Below are positions 10,460-20,111 of a DNA stretch of 64,000 bases, one piece after another. Numbering within the stretch: the first letter of the stretch is position 1; every line of letters starts with the position of its first letter. The DNA is taken from contig NZ_CP071527.1 in assembly GCF_023921225.1 (NCBI RefSeq), forward strand, positions 1,206,501-1,270,500. The letters are read 5' to 3'. Origin of the DNA: Legionella lytica (GTDB lineage Bacteria; Pseudomonadota; Gammaproteobacteria; Legionellales; Legionellaceae). Below the pieces are notes generated by a model, which was not told where the DNA came from, searched no databases, and was given only the letters and a program-made list of their open reading frames with translations. The position numbers and the translations under genes were made by a program.

Positions 10460-10921
10460 ATGAAAAAGTTAGCTGTTGCATCCTTATCCTTGTCTTTTTT
10501 ACTCGTCGGTTGTACCGGGGTGAATAATGAAGGCATAGGCGCCCTTTCTGGTGGTGTCGTTGGTGGATTGCTCGGTAGCCAGTTTGGTAGTGGCGGTGGT
10601 AAAGTCGCTGCAGCAGCTGGTGGTGCTCTTATTGGTGCTGTTTTAGGTGGCCAAATTGGGCGAAGCATGGATAAAGTAGACCAAATGCAAATGCAAAGAG
10701 CACTGGAAACTGCGCCAACAGGTAGAGCAGTTAATTGGTCAAACCCAGATACTGGATATCGTTATACCGTTCAACCTACTAGAACTTATTATCATGAACA
10801 ACATCATGAACGCTTGCCTTGTCGTGAATATACTACGAAAGCATGGATTGATGGCCGAACTCAACTTCTCCGTGGTAGCGCTTGTCGTCAACCTGATGGA
10901 TCTTGGCACGTAGTGAACTAG
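10460..10921 (+). CDS. Glycine-zipper 2TM lipoprotein (17-kDa antigen type)
   Basis: Small outer-membrane-type lipoprotein of 153 residues. The ATG at 10460 follows a GTG at 10451; the ATG gives a clean lipoprotein signal with lipobox LLVGC, C18. Residues about 27-72 form a glycine zipper with repeated G-x-x-x-G (GGVVGGLLG, GGALIGAVLGG), the signature of the Rickettsia 17-kDa antigen family. The C-terminal half (R-x-V-N-W, CREYTT, RGSACRQPDGSW) also matches that family, including two conserved cysteines. Its function in the envelope is unknown. It ends before the palindrome at 10952. Confidence 0.85.
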   Translation: MKKLAVASLSLSFLLVGCTGVNNEGIGALSGGVVGGLLGSQFGSGGGKVAAAAGGALIGAVLGGQIGRSMDKVDQMQMQRALETAPTGRAVNWSNPDTGYRYTVQPTRTYYHEQHHERLPCREYTTKAWIDGRTQLLRGSACRQPDGSWHVVN

Positions 10922-10951
10922 TAATTTTAAGCCTAAACGTGTCACAGAAAC

Positions 10952-10985
10952 GTGGCCCGTATTACGCTGCGCTAATACGGGCCAC
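10952..10985. repeat. Perfect 34-bp palindromic repeat, likely terminator
   Basis: GTGGCCCGTATTA and its exact complement flank an 8-base loop between convergent genes. Related TAATACGGGC-type elements occur at 24625-24675, 33089-33120 and 45949-46002, making this a dispersed intergenic family that may also stop transcription. Confidence 0.7.
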
Positions 10986-11006
10986 AATTTCTACGTTTTG
11001 AGGCTA

Positions 11007-11318
11007 TTAAGCTATCGGCTTATCCTTCACTTCTTTTGAACTTTTATCACAACAAGCACAACCGCAATTATTAAATTTATTGTAGAGCCAGGCAATAAGA
11101 AAACCCATAATGAAGGCATCAATAAATGCAATAACTGCTCCAAGGATACTTCCTTTAATGGATGGAGTATATCCAGGATATAAATTTCCCATTGATATAA
11201 CAAAATCATGTCCATAGGCATAATAAGTAGCAATTAAGCCTAGTAATAATATGCTTATGCCCCAAAGCACACCAAAAGCTAGGCCCAAGCTTACAGGATT
11301 TATTCTGCAACCACTCAT
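11007..11318 (-). CDS. Small integral membrane protein
   Basis: 103 residues when started at the second ATG (11318), which has GGAG 6 bases upstream on this strand. Two hydrophobic segments are clear: residues about 10-35 (GLAFGVLWGISILLLGLIATYY) and about 58-82 (SILGAVIAFIDAFIMGFLIAWL). The tail has a CGCACC cysteine cluster followed by charged residues and probably faces the cytoplasm. Similar small two-span proteins are sometimes labelled holin-like, but nothing here shows lysis or phage context, so I leave the role open. Confidence 0.65.
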   Translation of the reverse strand: MSGCRINPVSLGLAFGVLWGISILLLGLIATYYAYGHDFVISMGNLYPGYTPSIKGSILGAVIAFIDAFIMGFLIAWLYNKFNNCGCACCDKSSKEVKDKPIA

Positions 11319-11441
11319 AATTATCTCCATATAAAAAGGCCTCGTGTAGGAAGAGGCTGTGTTGGTTTACGGGTGGTTCACAATTAAACCTGTTGTTGGC
11401 CAGCCCAAGAGACATGAAATGCCTCTTGTAGGAGTATAGCT

Positions 11442-12581
11442 CTACTTTGCATCAAGTAGTAGTTTTTGACAAATTGAAAAATATTGTGCCTCCAATTGAT
11501 GCAGATCGATTAAAGAAACACATTCATTCACTTGATGGATGGTGGCATTAACAGGGCCTAACTCGATAACTTCTACACCATAAGGAGCAATAAAACGACC
11601 ATCAGAAGTACCGCCACTGGTTGACAATTCAGGAGTAAAACCTGATTGCTCCAGAATCGCCTGTTGTGTGCTTTCTAATAAAGCACCTTGGGCAGTTAAA
11701 AAAGGCTCTCCGCTTAAACGCCAGTTGATACTCGGACTAAGACCAAACTCATGAAAAGTTGCGATAACCTGCTCTTTTAATGTCTCTTGAGTTTGCTCTG
11801 TAGAATAGCGGAAATTCAAGTGCATATTCAGCTCACCGGGAATAATATTAGGAGCTTGCCCACCCGAGCTAATAGAGGTTATTTGCATGGAAGTTGGCGG
11901 GAAATACGCATTTCCCTCATCCCAATGAATAGCCGTTAATTTAGCCAGAGCTGGGCTTATTTTATGAATAGGATTTTCTGCTAAATGCGGATAGGCTACG
12001 TGTCCTTGTTTTCCATGCAGACAGATTTTTGCGCTTAATGAACCGCGTCTACCAATTTTAAGCACGTCCCCAACGTGAGCAGTACTGGAAGGCTCTCCAA
12101 CAATACAATAATCAATATGAATTCCCTGTTTCTGTAATTGCTCCATTACATAAGGTGTTCCTAAATCATAATCATCACCTTCTTCACCGCTGGTAATGAG
12201 AAAGCCTAATCGTCCAGGAAAAGCGGGATAGGCTTCGACGAAGCGCTTTGCCATGAGTAGCATGCAAGCAAGGCTGCCTTTCATATCCGCAACGCCACGG
12301 CCATAAAGCATACTGTCTTTGTCTACTAAAACAAAGGGATCAGTATGCCATTTTGACTCATCACCGATAGGTACTACATCAGTATGGCCTGCAAATACCA
12401 ATAAAGGCCCACTGTCTCCATAAAGGGCAAAAAAATTAGATACAGGGCCATTATTCATCCGTTCGCAACTGAATCCCGCATTCTGCAAGAATTGAATCAT
12501 AAATTCCTGGCATCCAGCATCATCTGGAGTAATCGATGGGAAATTAATGAGTTCAGCTAATAGTTCCTTTATTTTACTCAT
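11442..12581 (-). CDS. dapE: Succinyl-diaminopimelate desuccinylase
   Basis: Zinc M20-fold hydrolase that removes succinate from N-succinyl-LL-diaminopimelate in the succinylase route to meso-DAP and lysine. 379 residues, normal length. Metal and catalytic motifs are present: FAGHTDVVP, YGRGVADMKG (bridging Asp), SGEEGDD (catalytic and metal Glu), GEPSST, and the C-terminal SGGTSDGRF with the late ligand in ATIHQVNE. It lies 3 bases after dapD on the same strand, so the two pathway enzymes are co-transcribed. Confidence 0.96.
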   Translation of the reverse strand: MSKIKELLAELINFPSITPDDAGCQEFMIQFLQNAGFSCERMNNGPVSNFFALYGDSGPLLVFAGHTDVVPIGDESKWHTDPFVLVDKDSMLYGRGVADMKGSLACMLLMAKRFVEAYPAFPGRLGFLITSGEEGDDYDLGTPYVMEQLQKQGIHIDYCIVGEPSSTAHVGDVLKIGRRGSLSAKICLHGKQGHVAYPHLAENPIHKISPALAKLTAIHWDEGNAYFPPTSMQITSISSGGQAPNIIPGELNMHLNFRYSTEQTQETLKEQVIATFHEFGLSPSINWRLSGEPFLTAQGALLESTQQAILEQSGFTPELSTSGGTSDGRFIAPYGVEVIELGPVNATIHQVNECVSLIDLHQLEAQYFSICQKLLLDAK

Positions 12582-12584
12582 AAT

Positions 12585-13406
12585 TTAGTTTGCTCTTAAT
12601 AATTCATTAATGCTCACTTTCGCCCGGGTTTTTTCATCCACCTGTTTTACAATTACAGCGCAATATAGGCTATGGCTTTTATCTTCACTAGGTAGGCTTC
12701 CAGCAACAACTACGGAGCCTTCAGGAATGCGGCCATAGGTAATTTCCCCAGTCAGACGATTATAGATTTTTGTACTTTGTCCTAGATAAACGCCCATGGA
12801 TAGTACGGAATTGCGTTCTACAATAACCCCTTCAACTACTTCGGAGCGTGCACCGATAAAGCAATTATCTTCAATAATAGTTGGATTTGCCTGTAATGGT
12901 TCTAATACACCACCAATCCCAACACCTCCTGAAAGATGTACATTTTTACCAATTTGCGCACATGAGCCAACGGTAGCCCAAGTGTCAACCATTACGCCCT
13001 CATCAATATAGGCGCCTACATTAACATAGGAGGGCATTAAGATGCTGTTTTTAGCAATATAAGCTCCTTTGCGCACCATGGCATGCGGTACAACACGGAC
13101 ACCGGTTTGTTGAAATTGCTCTTCGCTATAGCCTTGATACTTTAGTGGAACTTTGTCATAAAACTGACAAAATCCGGCGTCGATAATTTGATTAGGAAAT
13201 AATTTAAATGATAGCAGGACGGCTTTTTTAATCCATTGATGCACGACCCAGTCATCATTTATTTTTTCTGCAACACGGTATTGGCCACTATCCAGACAAG
13301 AAAGTACTTCATTTACTGCTGCAATGAGCTCAGGTGTTGCAGTACTCATGGATAAGGTTTGACGTTGTTCAAAAGCTTGCTCAATAATGGTTTGTAACGT
13401 ATGCAT
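12585..13406 (-). CDS. dapD: Tetrahydrodipicolinate N-succinyltransferase
   Basis: Transfers succinyl from succinyl-CoA to tetrahydrodipicolinate, two steps before DapE. The 273 residues match the family. An N-terminal helical part (residues 1-100) precedes a left-handed beta-helix built of hexapeptide repeats (for example [45 protein letters not shown]). It is the middle gene of a minus-strand operon: PLP enzyme, 19-base gap, dapD, 3-base gap, dapE. Confidence 0.96.
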   Translation of the reverse strand: MHTLQTIIEQAFEQRQTLSMSTATPELIAAVNEVLSCLDSGQYRVAEKINDDWVVHQWIKKAVLLSFKLFPNQIIDAGFCQFYDKVPLKYQGYSEEQFQQTGVRVVPHAMVRKGAYIAKNSILMPSYVNVGAYIDEGVMVDTWATVGSCAQIGKNVHLSGGVGIGGVLEPLQANPTIIEDNCFIGARSEVVEGVIVERNSVLSMGVYLGQSTKIYNRLTGEITYGRIPEGSVVVAGSLPSEDKSHSLYCAVIVKQVDEKTRAKVSINELLRAN

Positions 13407-13425
13407 ATGTTTTTCCTAAATAATG

Positions 13426-14577
13426 TTATAACAAGGCGTTGTGTAAATCAGCTTGTAAGTCTTCCACGTGCTCAATACCCACAGAAAGACGAATGAAGCC
13501 ATCTTCAATTCCTAAGATTTTGCGTTGCTCCGGTGGAATAGAGGCATGTGTCATAATCGCTGGGTGCTCAATTAAGCTTTCAACTCCACCTAAACTCTCA
13601 GCTAGGGTGAATAATTCACAGCGGGATAAAAAGCGTTTCGCTTCTTCGATGCCACCGTCAATTACCATGGAAATCATACCGCCAAAACCTTGCATTTGCT
13701 CTTTAGCTAACTGGTGCTGTGGATGACTAGCAAGACCTGGATAGATTACTTTACTGACTTTAGGGTGTGAGCTTAGCCAGTTTGCTAGATGTTCCGCATT
13801 TTCACAATGTCTTTGCATGCGTAAGGACAGGGTTTTGAGGCTTCTGAGTACTAAAAAGCTATCAAATGGACCGGCAATTCCTCCACACGAGTTTTGTAAG
13901 AATGCCATCCGATCAGCAAGGTCTGCATTGTCGCCCACAACAACGACACCACTAATTACATCGGAATGACCATTTAAGTATTTCGTTGCTGAATGCAGCA
14001 CGATATCAAACCCCAATTCAATTGGGCGTTGAATCCAGGGAGTAGCAAAGGTATTGTCGGCGACCGTAATGAGGTTATGGCGTTTTGCAATCGCGGCGAT
14101 TTCACGTAAATTGGCTAGTTTTAGCATGGGATTGGAAGGAGTTTCTACCCAGATTAAGCGCGTTTTAGGAGTGATTGCGGCCTCAATATTGCGGGCGTCG
14201 GTCATATCTACAAAAGAAAAAGATAAGTTGGAAGTACGTGTTTTCACCTTATCGAATAAACGAAAAGAACCACCATAAAGGTCGTCGGTAGCAATCACGT
14301 GGTCTCCAGCATCGAGCAGATCAATAACTGTATTTATGGCTGCCATTCCTGAGCCAAAAGCAAAACCACGCTGACCTGACTCCAAGCTAGCAATACAGCC
14401 TTCATAAGCTGCACGTGTAGGGTTTTGCGTGCGTGAATACTCATATCCTTGATGTACTCCAGGCGCACTTTGTCGGTATGTTGAGGTTGCATAAATAGGG
14501 GTCATTACTGCACCAGTACTTGGACATGGCTCTTGGCCTGCATGAATGGCTCGCGTATCGAAGTGATTCTTTTTCAT
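13426..14577 (-). CDS. Cystathionine gamma-synthase/beta-lyase family PLP enzyme
   Basis: Cys/Met-metabolism PLP enzyme of 383 residues. The PLP lysine is K199 in HSATKYLNGHSD. Other family motifs are HAGQEP near the start, YEYSRTQNPT, SGMAAI, YGGSF, VETPSNP and VADNTFATP, and the C-terminal SLGGVESLIEHPA. Sequence alone does not separate synthase (MetB), beta-lyase (MetC) and gamma-lyase functions, so no symbol is given. First gene of the operon with dapD and dapE; all three draw on succinyl-CoA or aspartate-family metabolism. Confidence 0.9.
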   Translation of the reverse strand: MKKNHFDTRAIHAGQEPCPSTGAVMTPIYATSTYRQSAPGVHQGYEYSRTQNPTRAAYEGCIASLESGQRGFAFGSGMAAINTVIDLLDAGDHVIATDDLYGGSFRLFDKVKTRTSNLSFSFVDMTDARNIEAAITPKTRLIWVETPSNPMLKLANLREIAAIAKRHNLITVADNTFATPWIQRPIELGFDIVLHSATKYLNGHSDVISGVVVVGDNADLADRMAFLQNSCGGIAGPFDSFLVLRSLKTLSLRMQRHCENAEHLANWLSSHPKVSKVIYPGLASHPQHQLAKEQMQGFGGMISMVIDGGIEEAKRFLSRCELFTLAESLGGVESLIEHPAIMTHASIPPEQRKILGIEDGFIRLSVGIEHVEDLQADLHNALL

Positions 14578-14679
14578 TCAATATATTCCTTATAAGTAAT
14601 CGTCTGTATTCTAGTGGGGTAATTTCCTCTAGGCAAGGTATCAATTGATGCTAAATTTAGAGTGAATAGAAGCTATAAT

Positions 14680-14823
14680 GACCTTTGGCCGGGATGGGTC
14701 ATGATTGAATATCAATCAAATTATGCTCTATACACCCCTGGCATACTATGTTTTTAGATATTTCTTATCAAAGCCTAACTTTTAGCTTGGGCTAATACCA
14801 TCAAATATTGGTTGTTTTGGACA
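14680..14823 (+). repeat. Left copy of MITE-like element (right half lost)
   Basis: Starts with GACCTTTGGCCGGGAT, then a 128-bp block matching 23389-23516 with three differences. Compared with the right copy it lacks a 12-base CTTTGTAAAAAA segment after the terminal motif. The match stops at TTTTGGACA, where IS3-like coding sequence takes over. Confidence 0.8.
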
Positions 14824-15160
14824 TCTGTTCGATTCTCGTGTGAATTGTTTGGCATCAGTGAAACCTGCTATAGATATCAAGCTAAATTAGGTGATGAAAA
14901 TGCAGCAATCGCGGATTGGTTGCTCTGCGTGACACAGAGTCAGGTAATTGGGGTTTTGGTCTATGTTTTCTCTACCTACGCAATGTCAAAGGATTTATCT
15001 GGAATCATAAGCGGGTTTATCGAATTTATCGTGAGCTCGAACTTAACCTGCGGATAAAACCGAAAAAGCGGTTAATTAGGAACAAGCCGGAAGCATTAGC
15101 GGTGCCTACTGCAATCAACGAGTGTTGGTCTATGGATTTTATGCACGATCAATTAGACAA
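14824..15160 (+). pseudogene. IS3-family transposase (OrfB) fragment, frameshifted
   Basis: Two plus-strand frames join into one OrfB N-terminal half. The first encodes CELFGISETCYRYQAKL and DENAAIADWLL. After a frameshift near 14930 the second encodes NWGFGLCFLYLRNVKGF, WNHKRVYRIYRELELNLRI and INECWSMDFMHDQL. These are characteristic of IS2/IS3-group transposases up to the start of the DDE integrase core. The start, the catalytic core and both IS ends are missing. It is fused upstream to the 128-bp repeat and downstream to an IS6 remnant. Confidence 0.85.
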
Positions 15161-15169
15161 TGGTCTTCT

Positions 15170-15336
15170 AGATCTCGATAGCTAATGCCATATTTACAAT
15201 ACCAACGGACGCATTGCATTATCACTTCACCATGAAAATGGCGCCATTTAAAATCCACTGGTTGATATTTCTCCATGCATTACTCCATACTTTTGATTGG
15301 CTAAGTATAGACAATCGATTTTTTTGCAACACAGCC
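15170..15336 (-). mobile_element. IS6-family remnant: terminal repeat plus transposase start
   Basis: On the minus strand the end GGCTGTGTTGCAAAAAAATC (15317-15336, extending one base to 15316) resembles an IS6-family terminal repeat. It is followed from an ATG at 15276 by about 35 codons reading MEKYQPVDFKWRHFHGE, VRWYCKYGISYRDLE, the standard N-terminus of IS6/IS240 transposases. The reading breaks at about 15170, where it meets the IS3 fragment, and the DDE domain is gone. Confidence 0.8.
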
Positions 15337-15429
15337 ATTTTTAATACTATTTTTCTTAAGTAGGTTGGCGTTTCCATTACTCCCCAAAGGCCTAATTTGT
15401 GTGCTGAAACTCCTTGTCCTGATTTTTAC

Positions 15430-16002
15430 TCAATACCAATTGACATCTTCTGGAGGAATTAATTTAACTCCAGTAACTTTTGCTTCGTCAAAAGCCGCTT
15501 TAATCTCTTCATTAACAAGAAGATTCACAAAATATTCAATATCCCTGGCAATATGAAAGCCATTTAAGGCATTTTCTTTATAAGCAGCATGTTTAAACGA
15601 AAGAATATCTTCTTCTCCTGGTATTTTTGTATAAACTGACTTTTCATGGTCAAGGCATTTAATGGCATGCAATACATTGATGTAAAAATATGTATTACTT
15701 AAAGTGCCATCCGTACAATGAAGATCTGCATTAATAAACTGCACCTCATTAGGAGCCAGCTCTTCAATAATTGTTCTAACTTTTGTATTAACTAAAGGTA
15801 TTCTTGCGTTATTAGGTAAACAATCAAAGGCCAATACTTTTTTTTGTGGAATGATAAATTCTACCTGTGGGGCAGGAGCAAAAACGTCTGTTTTTAAAAA
15901 TATACTATCATAGAGCAAAAATCGATCGGGGGAATGCTCTGTATCATAACATCCAACTTCTTTATTTTTAATCGAATCGGGAGAAGTCCATAAATAAATC
16001 AT
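15430..16002 (-). CDS. Imm11/DUF1629-like immunity protein
   Basis: 190-residue cytoplasmic protein, probably the cognate antidote of the nuclease encoded directly upstream. The ATG at 16002 has GGAG about 7 bases before it and lies 13 bases after the toxin stop codon. The family resemblance is in the second half: a YFYINVLHAIKCLDHEKS segment (commonly a V-x-D-C-x-D-x-x-x-S pattern in Imm11), then GFHIARDIEYFV, then LLVNEEIKAAFDEAKVTGVK near the C-terminus, the 'V/S-x-E-h-x-x-A-h-x-x-A-x-h-x-G-h' signature. No signal peptide, as expected for protection of the producer from its own nuclease. The assignment is by motif recall and position; binding to the toxin is inference. Confidence 0.7.
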   Translation of the reverse strand: MIYLWTSPDSIKNKEVGCYDTEHSPDRFLLYDSIFLKTDVFAPAPQVEFIIPQKKVLAFDCLPNNARIPLVNTKVRTIIEELAPNEVQFINADLHCTDGTLSNTYFYINVLHAIKCLDHEKSVYTKIPGEEDILSFKHAAYKENALNGFHIARDIEYFVNLLVNEEIKAAFDEAKVTGVKLIPPEDVNWY

Positions 16003-16015
16003 TTCAACTCCATAA

Positions 16016-19000
16016 TTATTTTTTAATCCAAGGGCGATGATGCTTATTTAAAGCAATATTACCACCTTTTAATTCTTGGCGTAACTCCGCCAACATGTTT
16101 TTAGTTTGCTCTCTATATTGTGTCGGAGTCCACCCTGAGATCCTTCCTTTTTTTAAAAGGATATCCATTTTTTGTGCTATCTGTTCACTATAGGCATTTG
16201 TGTGTCTTCCTAAATGAATAGAGCGACTCGGATGTTGATTAGCCTGAGTAGGCAAATAAATTTTATTTGCTCTGGAGTTAGGATTAATTCCTGATAATTG
16301 CCAAAGAGGATGATTTGCTGTTTGCCGGTTTTTATTACTGACAATGTGATGGTCTTGAAAACCTCGCGTTATCGCTGTGCGATTAAATGACACAGGGTTT
16401 TGATTTACATTAACCCGAGCCTGTAAGTTTACACCACCATACACAAAAAATGAATAACGAGATAAACCATCCCTTGATACTTTTTCCTCGTGCTTAATAC
16501 TGGCAGGAACCCAGTAGCAAACCCCTTCATTATCTTCTTCGGGCACTTCTTTTTCTGCAAAGGCCAGGCACTTGTATGAGCGTTGTAAGCGCTCATACCC
16601 GAACAGTGTGTCCCTGGTTTGCTCAGCAAATACTCGTCGGGCAATTGTTTTATCCCCTGTGGCCTGATTTTCCGTTAAGGCATGATAAAAATCCTGCCTG
16701 CTAGAACCAGGAGTATTTTTGCAGAGTTGCTCTATAACCGACTCCAAGGTAGTTTTCTTTTGTGCCTCACATAATTTTCTCGCTAAAGGTTTGGAATCAC
16801 CAGCTGCAAACTGTTTTACCAACGGTTCGATTATAGATGATGCCATGTGAAATTCGCTTGCAAGAGAGCGAACCAAATCCTCTTGTTGAGATTTGGTAGT
16901 AAAACCGTGCTCTCTTTTTAAGGCATCCAATGTCTGTATTTTTTGGTTTTCAATGTCAGCAAGAGAACTGCGAATCTGTGTGGTCTGAGTGGTAACGGAT
17001 TGGTGAATGGAATCAAAAGCCTTTTTGTAATAGCGATAGGTTTCTGTATCCTCTGGATTCACTTGAGGATTGACAAGTGCTGTTATCGCATTTATTTTAT
17101 GGTTATTTCTTACTCGCATACTATCCAGCATGCGTACCATAACCGCCAGGCGGCTCAATTCTCTAAGCCGGCCAAACTCGGGTAAGTACGTGGCAAATTC
17201 ATTGTAATGAAGGGTCAGGTCATGTGCAAAGATAAATTCAGGTGAATACCGGTGAGACATCTTTGTTTGCTTCGCTACATCACGCGTGAGTTTCACTAAT
17301 AAACGCGTATTTTGACTAGTGAGCGCGACTAAACCGTTAATTCGAGGCTGATGGTAAAGGCGGGTCATGTTTTCCGGAATGATTTTTGTCTCATGTTCTT
17401 TGATAAGTGTATTATTCTCCCAATAAATAACTTTTTTGGATTCCGTATTAAAAATCATGGCATGACCCGGAATTATTTGTTGTTTCCCTAGTACACGGGC
17501 GATTTCTGCAGGGGTGAGTACATAAATAGGCCAGCCTTCATCTTCGTTGCTTACATCCTTTAATTCGCCATGAATGTCTCGCTCCATACGGTGTTTTTTG
17601 ACCACCATACGCATTTCCCCTAGGCGTACGCTGGTGCTGGTATCCGCTTCATCAGTCTGAGTATCCACGTTGATTTCTTCGGCTTCAATCCAAAACCGAT
17701 GAATGGTTCCATGGTGCTCCGCTTCACGGTAACGTTTTATAATGTCACATAAATAAGCCGGTAAATGTGACAAGGCATTTTCGATTGGCTGGCGGTCAAA
17801 TGGATAGGTACCTTGCACTTCTTGTCCAGTCGTCATGAATTTTAACATGTAATCGGTCAGTAACATGGTATCCATTAATGCGCTGTCTGCAAGACCTGTG
17901 GGCGCAAAACGCATGGTATTAAAGGGATGATAGGGTTTGTCGGGATCGGCTGGATCTAAACTGAAGAAGGCGGCGCCTAAATTTTTAACCATCATTTCCT
18001 GTACATCATATCCGGTAAAAAGACGCTCCCAATCTTCATCCTCTGGGGACCAAGGCTCCATAAAAAATGAAATGTTGCCGGTTTGGTTATTGACTTGAAA
18101 ACCTTCGACACGTTTATAAGACGGAATTTGGGGGTTCAATGGTAATGCATCGGTGGGCTGTAGCCATCCTTGTGCATCACGAGCAACCATAACCCAATCA
18201 CTGTCTAAATGTTGCTCTACATCCAAGAAGCCCCAACCATTATCCAGCAATAATTCTTCCATCAAGGATAAACGGATATCTTTTTCGAATTGCGGATCAT
18301 AATGTGCCATAAACCAGTTTTTTAGGCAGGCTTCGTAAATTTGATAAAGAACGGTGGTTTCCTGGTATTCCAGAGCAATCCCATCCGCATGCGTTTGATT
18401 GTATTGGTAGCGCTGGTACAGCGTATTTAACATGTGCCGCATCAAGGGAAGCATTTTATTGTCTTGTGTTAATAGCTCTATATTAGAGCGTGTGTGTTCG
18501 TAACAAGGGAAAACGTCCGCAAGGAGTGCATGTTTTTTTTGTAGCTCAGGCAGTACTTCTGTAAGCAGAGCATTATCGCAAGTGAATTGCGACAAAAAGG
18601 TTACGAGCAAAGCCATCACATATAAGCTGAGATCGGGGGCAGATTTTTCCGTTACAGAAAAAGCGGTAAGGTACATTTTTAAAGCCAGCTGTTCATCTGC
18701 TTGTTTTAATGCTAATTCGGATTCTAAAACAGAAGCTTGCTGAAATTTAAGGCCTATCTGAATAAATAAATTGGCGTAAAGCGAGGGGGTTAAGCATTCT
18801 TTTATCGCAGGAATCCAGTCTAATAAAGTAAACGCATGAGCTCTATAGTCTGCTGCATTTTGCTCCAGAGAAGACGCTTGAAGAGCGGTCTCCAGTTTGA
18901 TGAGTAACTTCATGTGTTTCGCTGTGTTCAATACGTTTGTATCTTTGGAATCCATGAATTGGGCTTTCAATGCTTCGAATTTCTTTACCCCATGTTCATA

Positions 19001-20110
19001 ACCATCAAAGTTCGTTACCAAATCAGACGTAAATAAATCGATGTAGTCATCATGCCACTGCTCATGCTGTACATACTCATAAAATGCTCTGTAGTAAGGA
19101 TTGCAAAACAGGGTAAGAAAGCCTTGTTGATTGATTTGCGGTAATTCTTTTGCATAAGAAACGATACCTCCTAATGCAGCCAAGCAATGGTGAACTGGAC
19201 GTTCATTTACAATAATATCAATTACAGTAAAAAATGCTTCATAGACTTGGAGCTCAGGCGCATCAACATGAGTCTTTTTCAATGTAGCCGTGTTTTTGTT
19301 AAAATAGGTATGCAGTTTTTTTAACTGTTTGCCGTAATAATGACCCGATAGAAATTGCGCAAAAAGGTTTAATGCTGTATCTACATTAAATTCATTAGGG
19401 AATAGAGCATTCAGCTCTTCCATATTCTCTTCTTCAAATTCATCTGGAGGGTTCGGGTATTCCGTTTCCGGTGGTATAAAGTATTCAGTGAAATCCTCGG
19501 GTATAAAGTATTCAGTGACACTGGAAAAAAAACGTGTAAATAGGTTTGACGTCGTGTTTACATTAGTTTCATTAGGGTTTATGTCGTTAGGTTCAGAGGT
19601 GGTTGATTTTTCGATATTTTTATTTAACTCAATAGGAGTCTCATCGCAAATCAGATTGCTTGATTCAGAGCCCTTTGCTTTGAGATACGCGACTAAATCA
19701 GAATAAATTAGCTCATCGTATGAGTAGATGTCAGTTTTAAACGGGGTCAATCGTGTTTTAGCTAAGACTTGCGTCACACCTTGTTTTTCCGCAAGTGCAA
19801 CAAGATTTGCATGCTCTCGTTTAAATGCGAACGAAAAAAACAAGCTGGCATCATTAGATGTTAAATAACCGGACACGGGCTTCAATGCCTCATCATCCAA
19901 CTGTTGAAATACGCTCCAGTTTAAATCATATTCAGTCTTCGTTTCCGGGTCGCTTAGAGTTTCATAAGCCTTATTTATCTCATTCATTAGCTCGGTAGAA
20001 CCACCCGGCCTATCTGGATGATATATTAAAGCTAACTTACGATAAGCCCTTTTTATTTCTTTTGGAGTGGCATTGGCTGATATTTCTAATACCTGATACA
20101 GATTCTTCAT
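16016..20110 (-). CDS. J-domain polymorphic toxin with C-terminal AHH nuclease
   Basis: 1364-residue protein. Residues 1-65 are a J domain with HPD at 31-33 (LALIYHPDRPGG), which normally stimulates an Hsp70. The long middle (about 70-1230) is not recognised; it contains acidic stretches near 165-215, a helical region, and a conserved-looking block around 690-870 (FAPTGLADSALMDTMLLTDY, HRFWIEAEEI). The C-terminal 112 residues match the AHH family of HNH/EndoVII-fold nucleases: DHHIV at 1253-1257, LSGINPNSRANKIYLPT, H1299 and GRHTNAY with H1303, ending in a basic tail. No signal peptide, PAAR, VgrG or RHS repeats. The start lies 1 base after the upstream stop, and an Imm11-like gene follows, the classic order for a polymorphic toxin. 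Target and delivery route are unknown. Confidence 0.75.
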   Translation of the reverse strand: MKNLYQVLEISANATPKEIKRAYRKLALIYHPDRPGGSTELMNEINKAYETLSDPETKTEYDLNWSVFQQLDDEALKPVSGYLTSNDASLFFSFAFKREHANLVALAEKQGVTQVLAKTRLTPFKTDIYSYDELIYSDLVAYLKAKGSESSNLICDETPIELNKNIEKSTTSEPNDINPNETNVNTTSNLFTRFFSSVTEYFIPEDFTEYFIPPETEYPNPPDEFEEENMEELNALFPNEFNVDTALNLFAQFLSGHYYGKQLKKLHTYFNKNTATLKKTHVDAPELQVYEAFFTVIDIIVNERPVHHCLAALGGIVSYAKELPQINQQGFLTLFCNPYYRAFYEYVQHEQWHDDYIDLFTSDLVTNFDGYEHGVKKFEALKAQFMDSKDTNVLNTAKHMKLLIKLETALQASSLEQNAADYRAHAFTLLDWIPAIKECLTPSLYANLFIQIGLKFQQASVLESELALKQADEQLALKMYLTAFSVTEKSAPDLSLYVMALLVTFLSQFTCDNALLTEVLPELQKKHALLADVFPCYEHTRSNIELLTQDNKMLPLMRHMLNTLYQRYQYNQTHADGIALEYQETTVLYQIYEACLKNWFMAHYDPQFEKDIRLSLMEELLLDNGWGFLDVEQHLDSDWVMVARDAQGWLQPTDALPLNPQIPSYKRVEGFQVNNQTGNISFFMEPWSPEDEDWERLFTGYDVQEMMVKNLGAAFFSLDPADPDKPYHPFNTMRFAPTGLADSALMDTMLLTDYMLKFMTTGQEVQGTYPFDRQPIENALSHLPAYLCDIIKRYREAEHHGTIHRFWIEAEEINVDTQTDEADTSTSVRLGEMRMVVKKHRMERDIHGELKDVSNEDEGWPIYVLTPAEIARVLGKQQIIPGHAMIFNTESKKVIYWENNTLIKEHETKIIPENMTRLYHQPRINGLVALTSQNTRLLVKLTRDVAKQTKMSHRYSPEFIFAHDLTLHYNEFATYLPEFGRLRELSRLAVMVRMLDSMRVRNNHKINAITALVNPQVNPEDTETYRYYKKAFDSIHQSVTTQTTQIRSSLADIENQKIQTLDALKREHGFTTKSQQEDLVRSLASEFHMASSIIEPLVKQFAAGDSKPLARKLCEAQKKTTLESVIEQLCKNTPGSSRQDFYHALTENQATGDKTIARRVFAEQTRDTLFGYERLQRSYKCLAFAEKEVPEEDNEGVCYWVPASIKHEEKVSRDGLSRYSFFVYGGVNLQARVNVNQNPVSFNRTAITRGFQDHHIVSNKNRQTANHPLWQLSGINPNSRANKIYLPTQANQHPSRSIHLGRHTNAYSEQIAQKMDILLKKGRISGWTPTQYREQTKNMLAELRQELKGGNIALNKHHRPWIKK

Positions 20111-20111
20111 A

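Noticed and set aside
16016..20110. Ordinary DnaJ chaperone
   Set aside because: It lacks the G/F region, zinc fingers and substrate domains of DnaJ; the rest of the 1364 residues and the nuclease tail point elsewhere.
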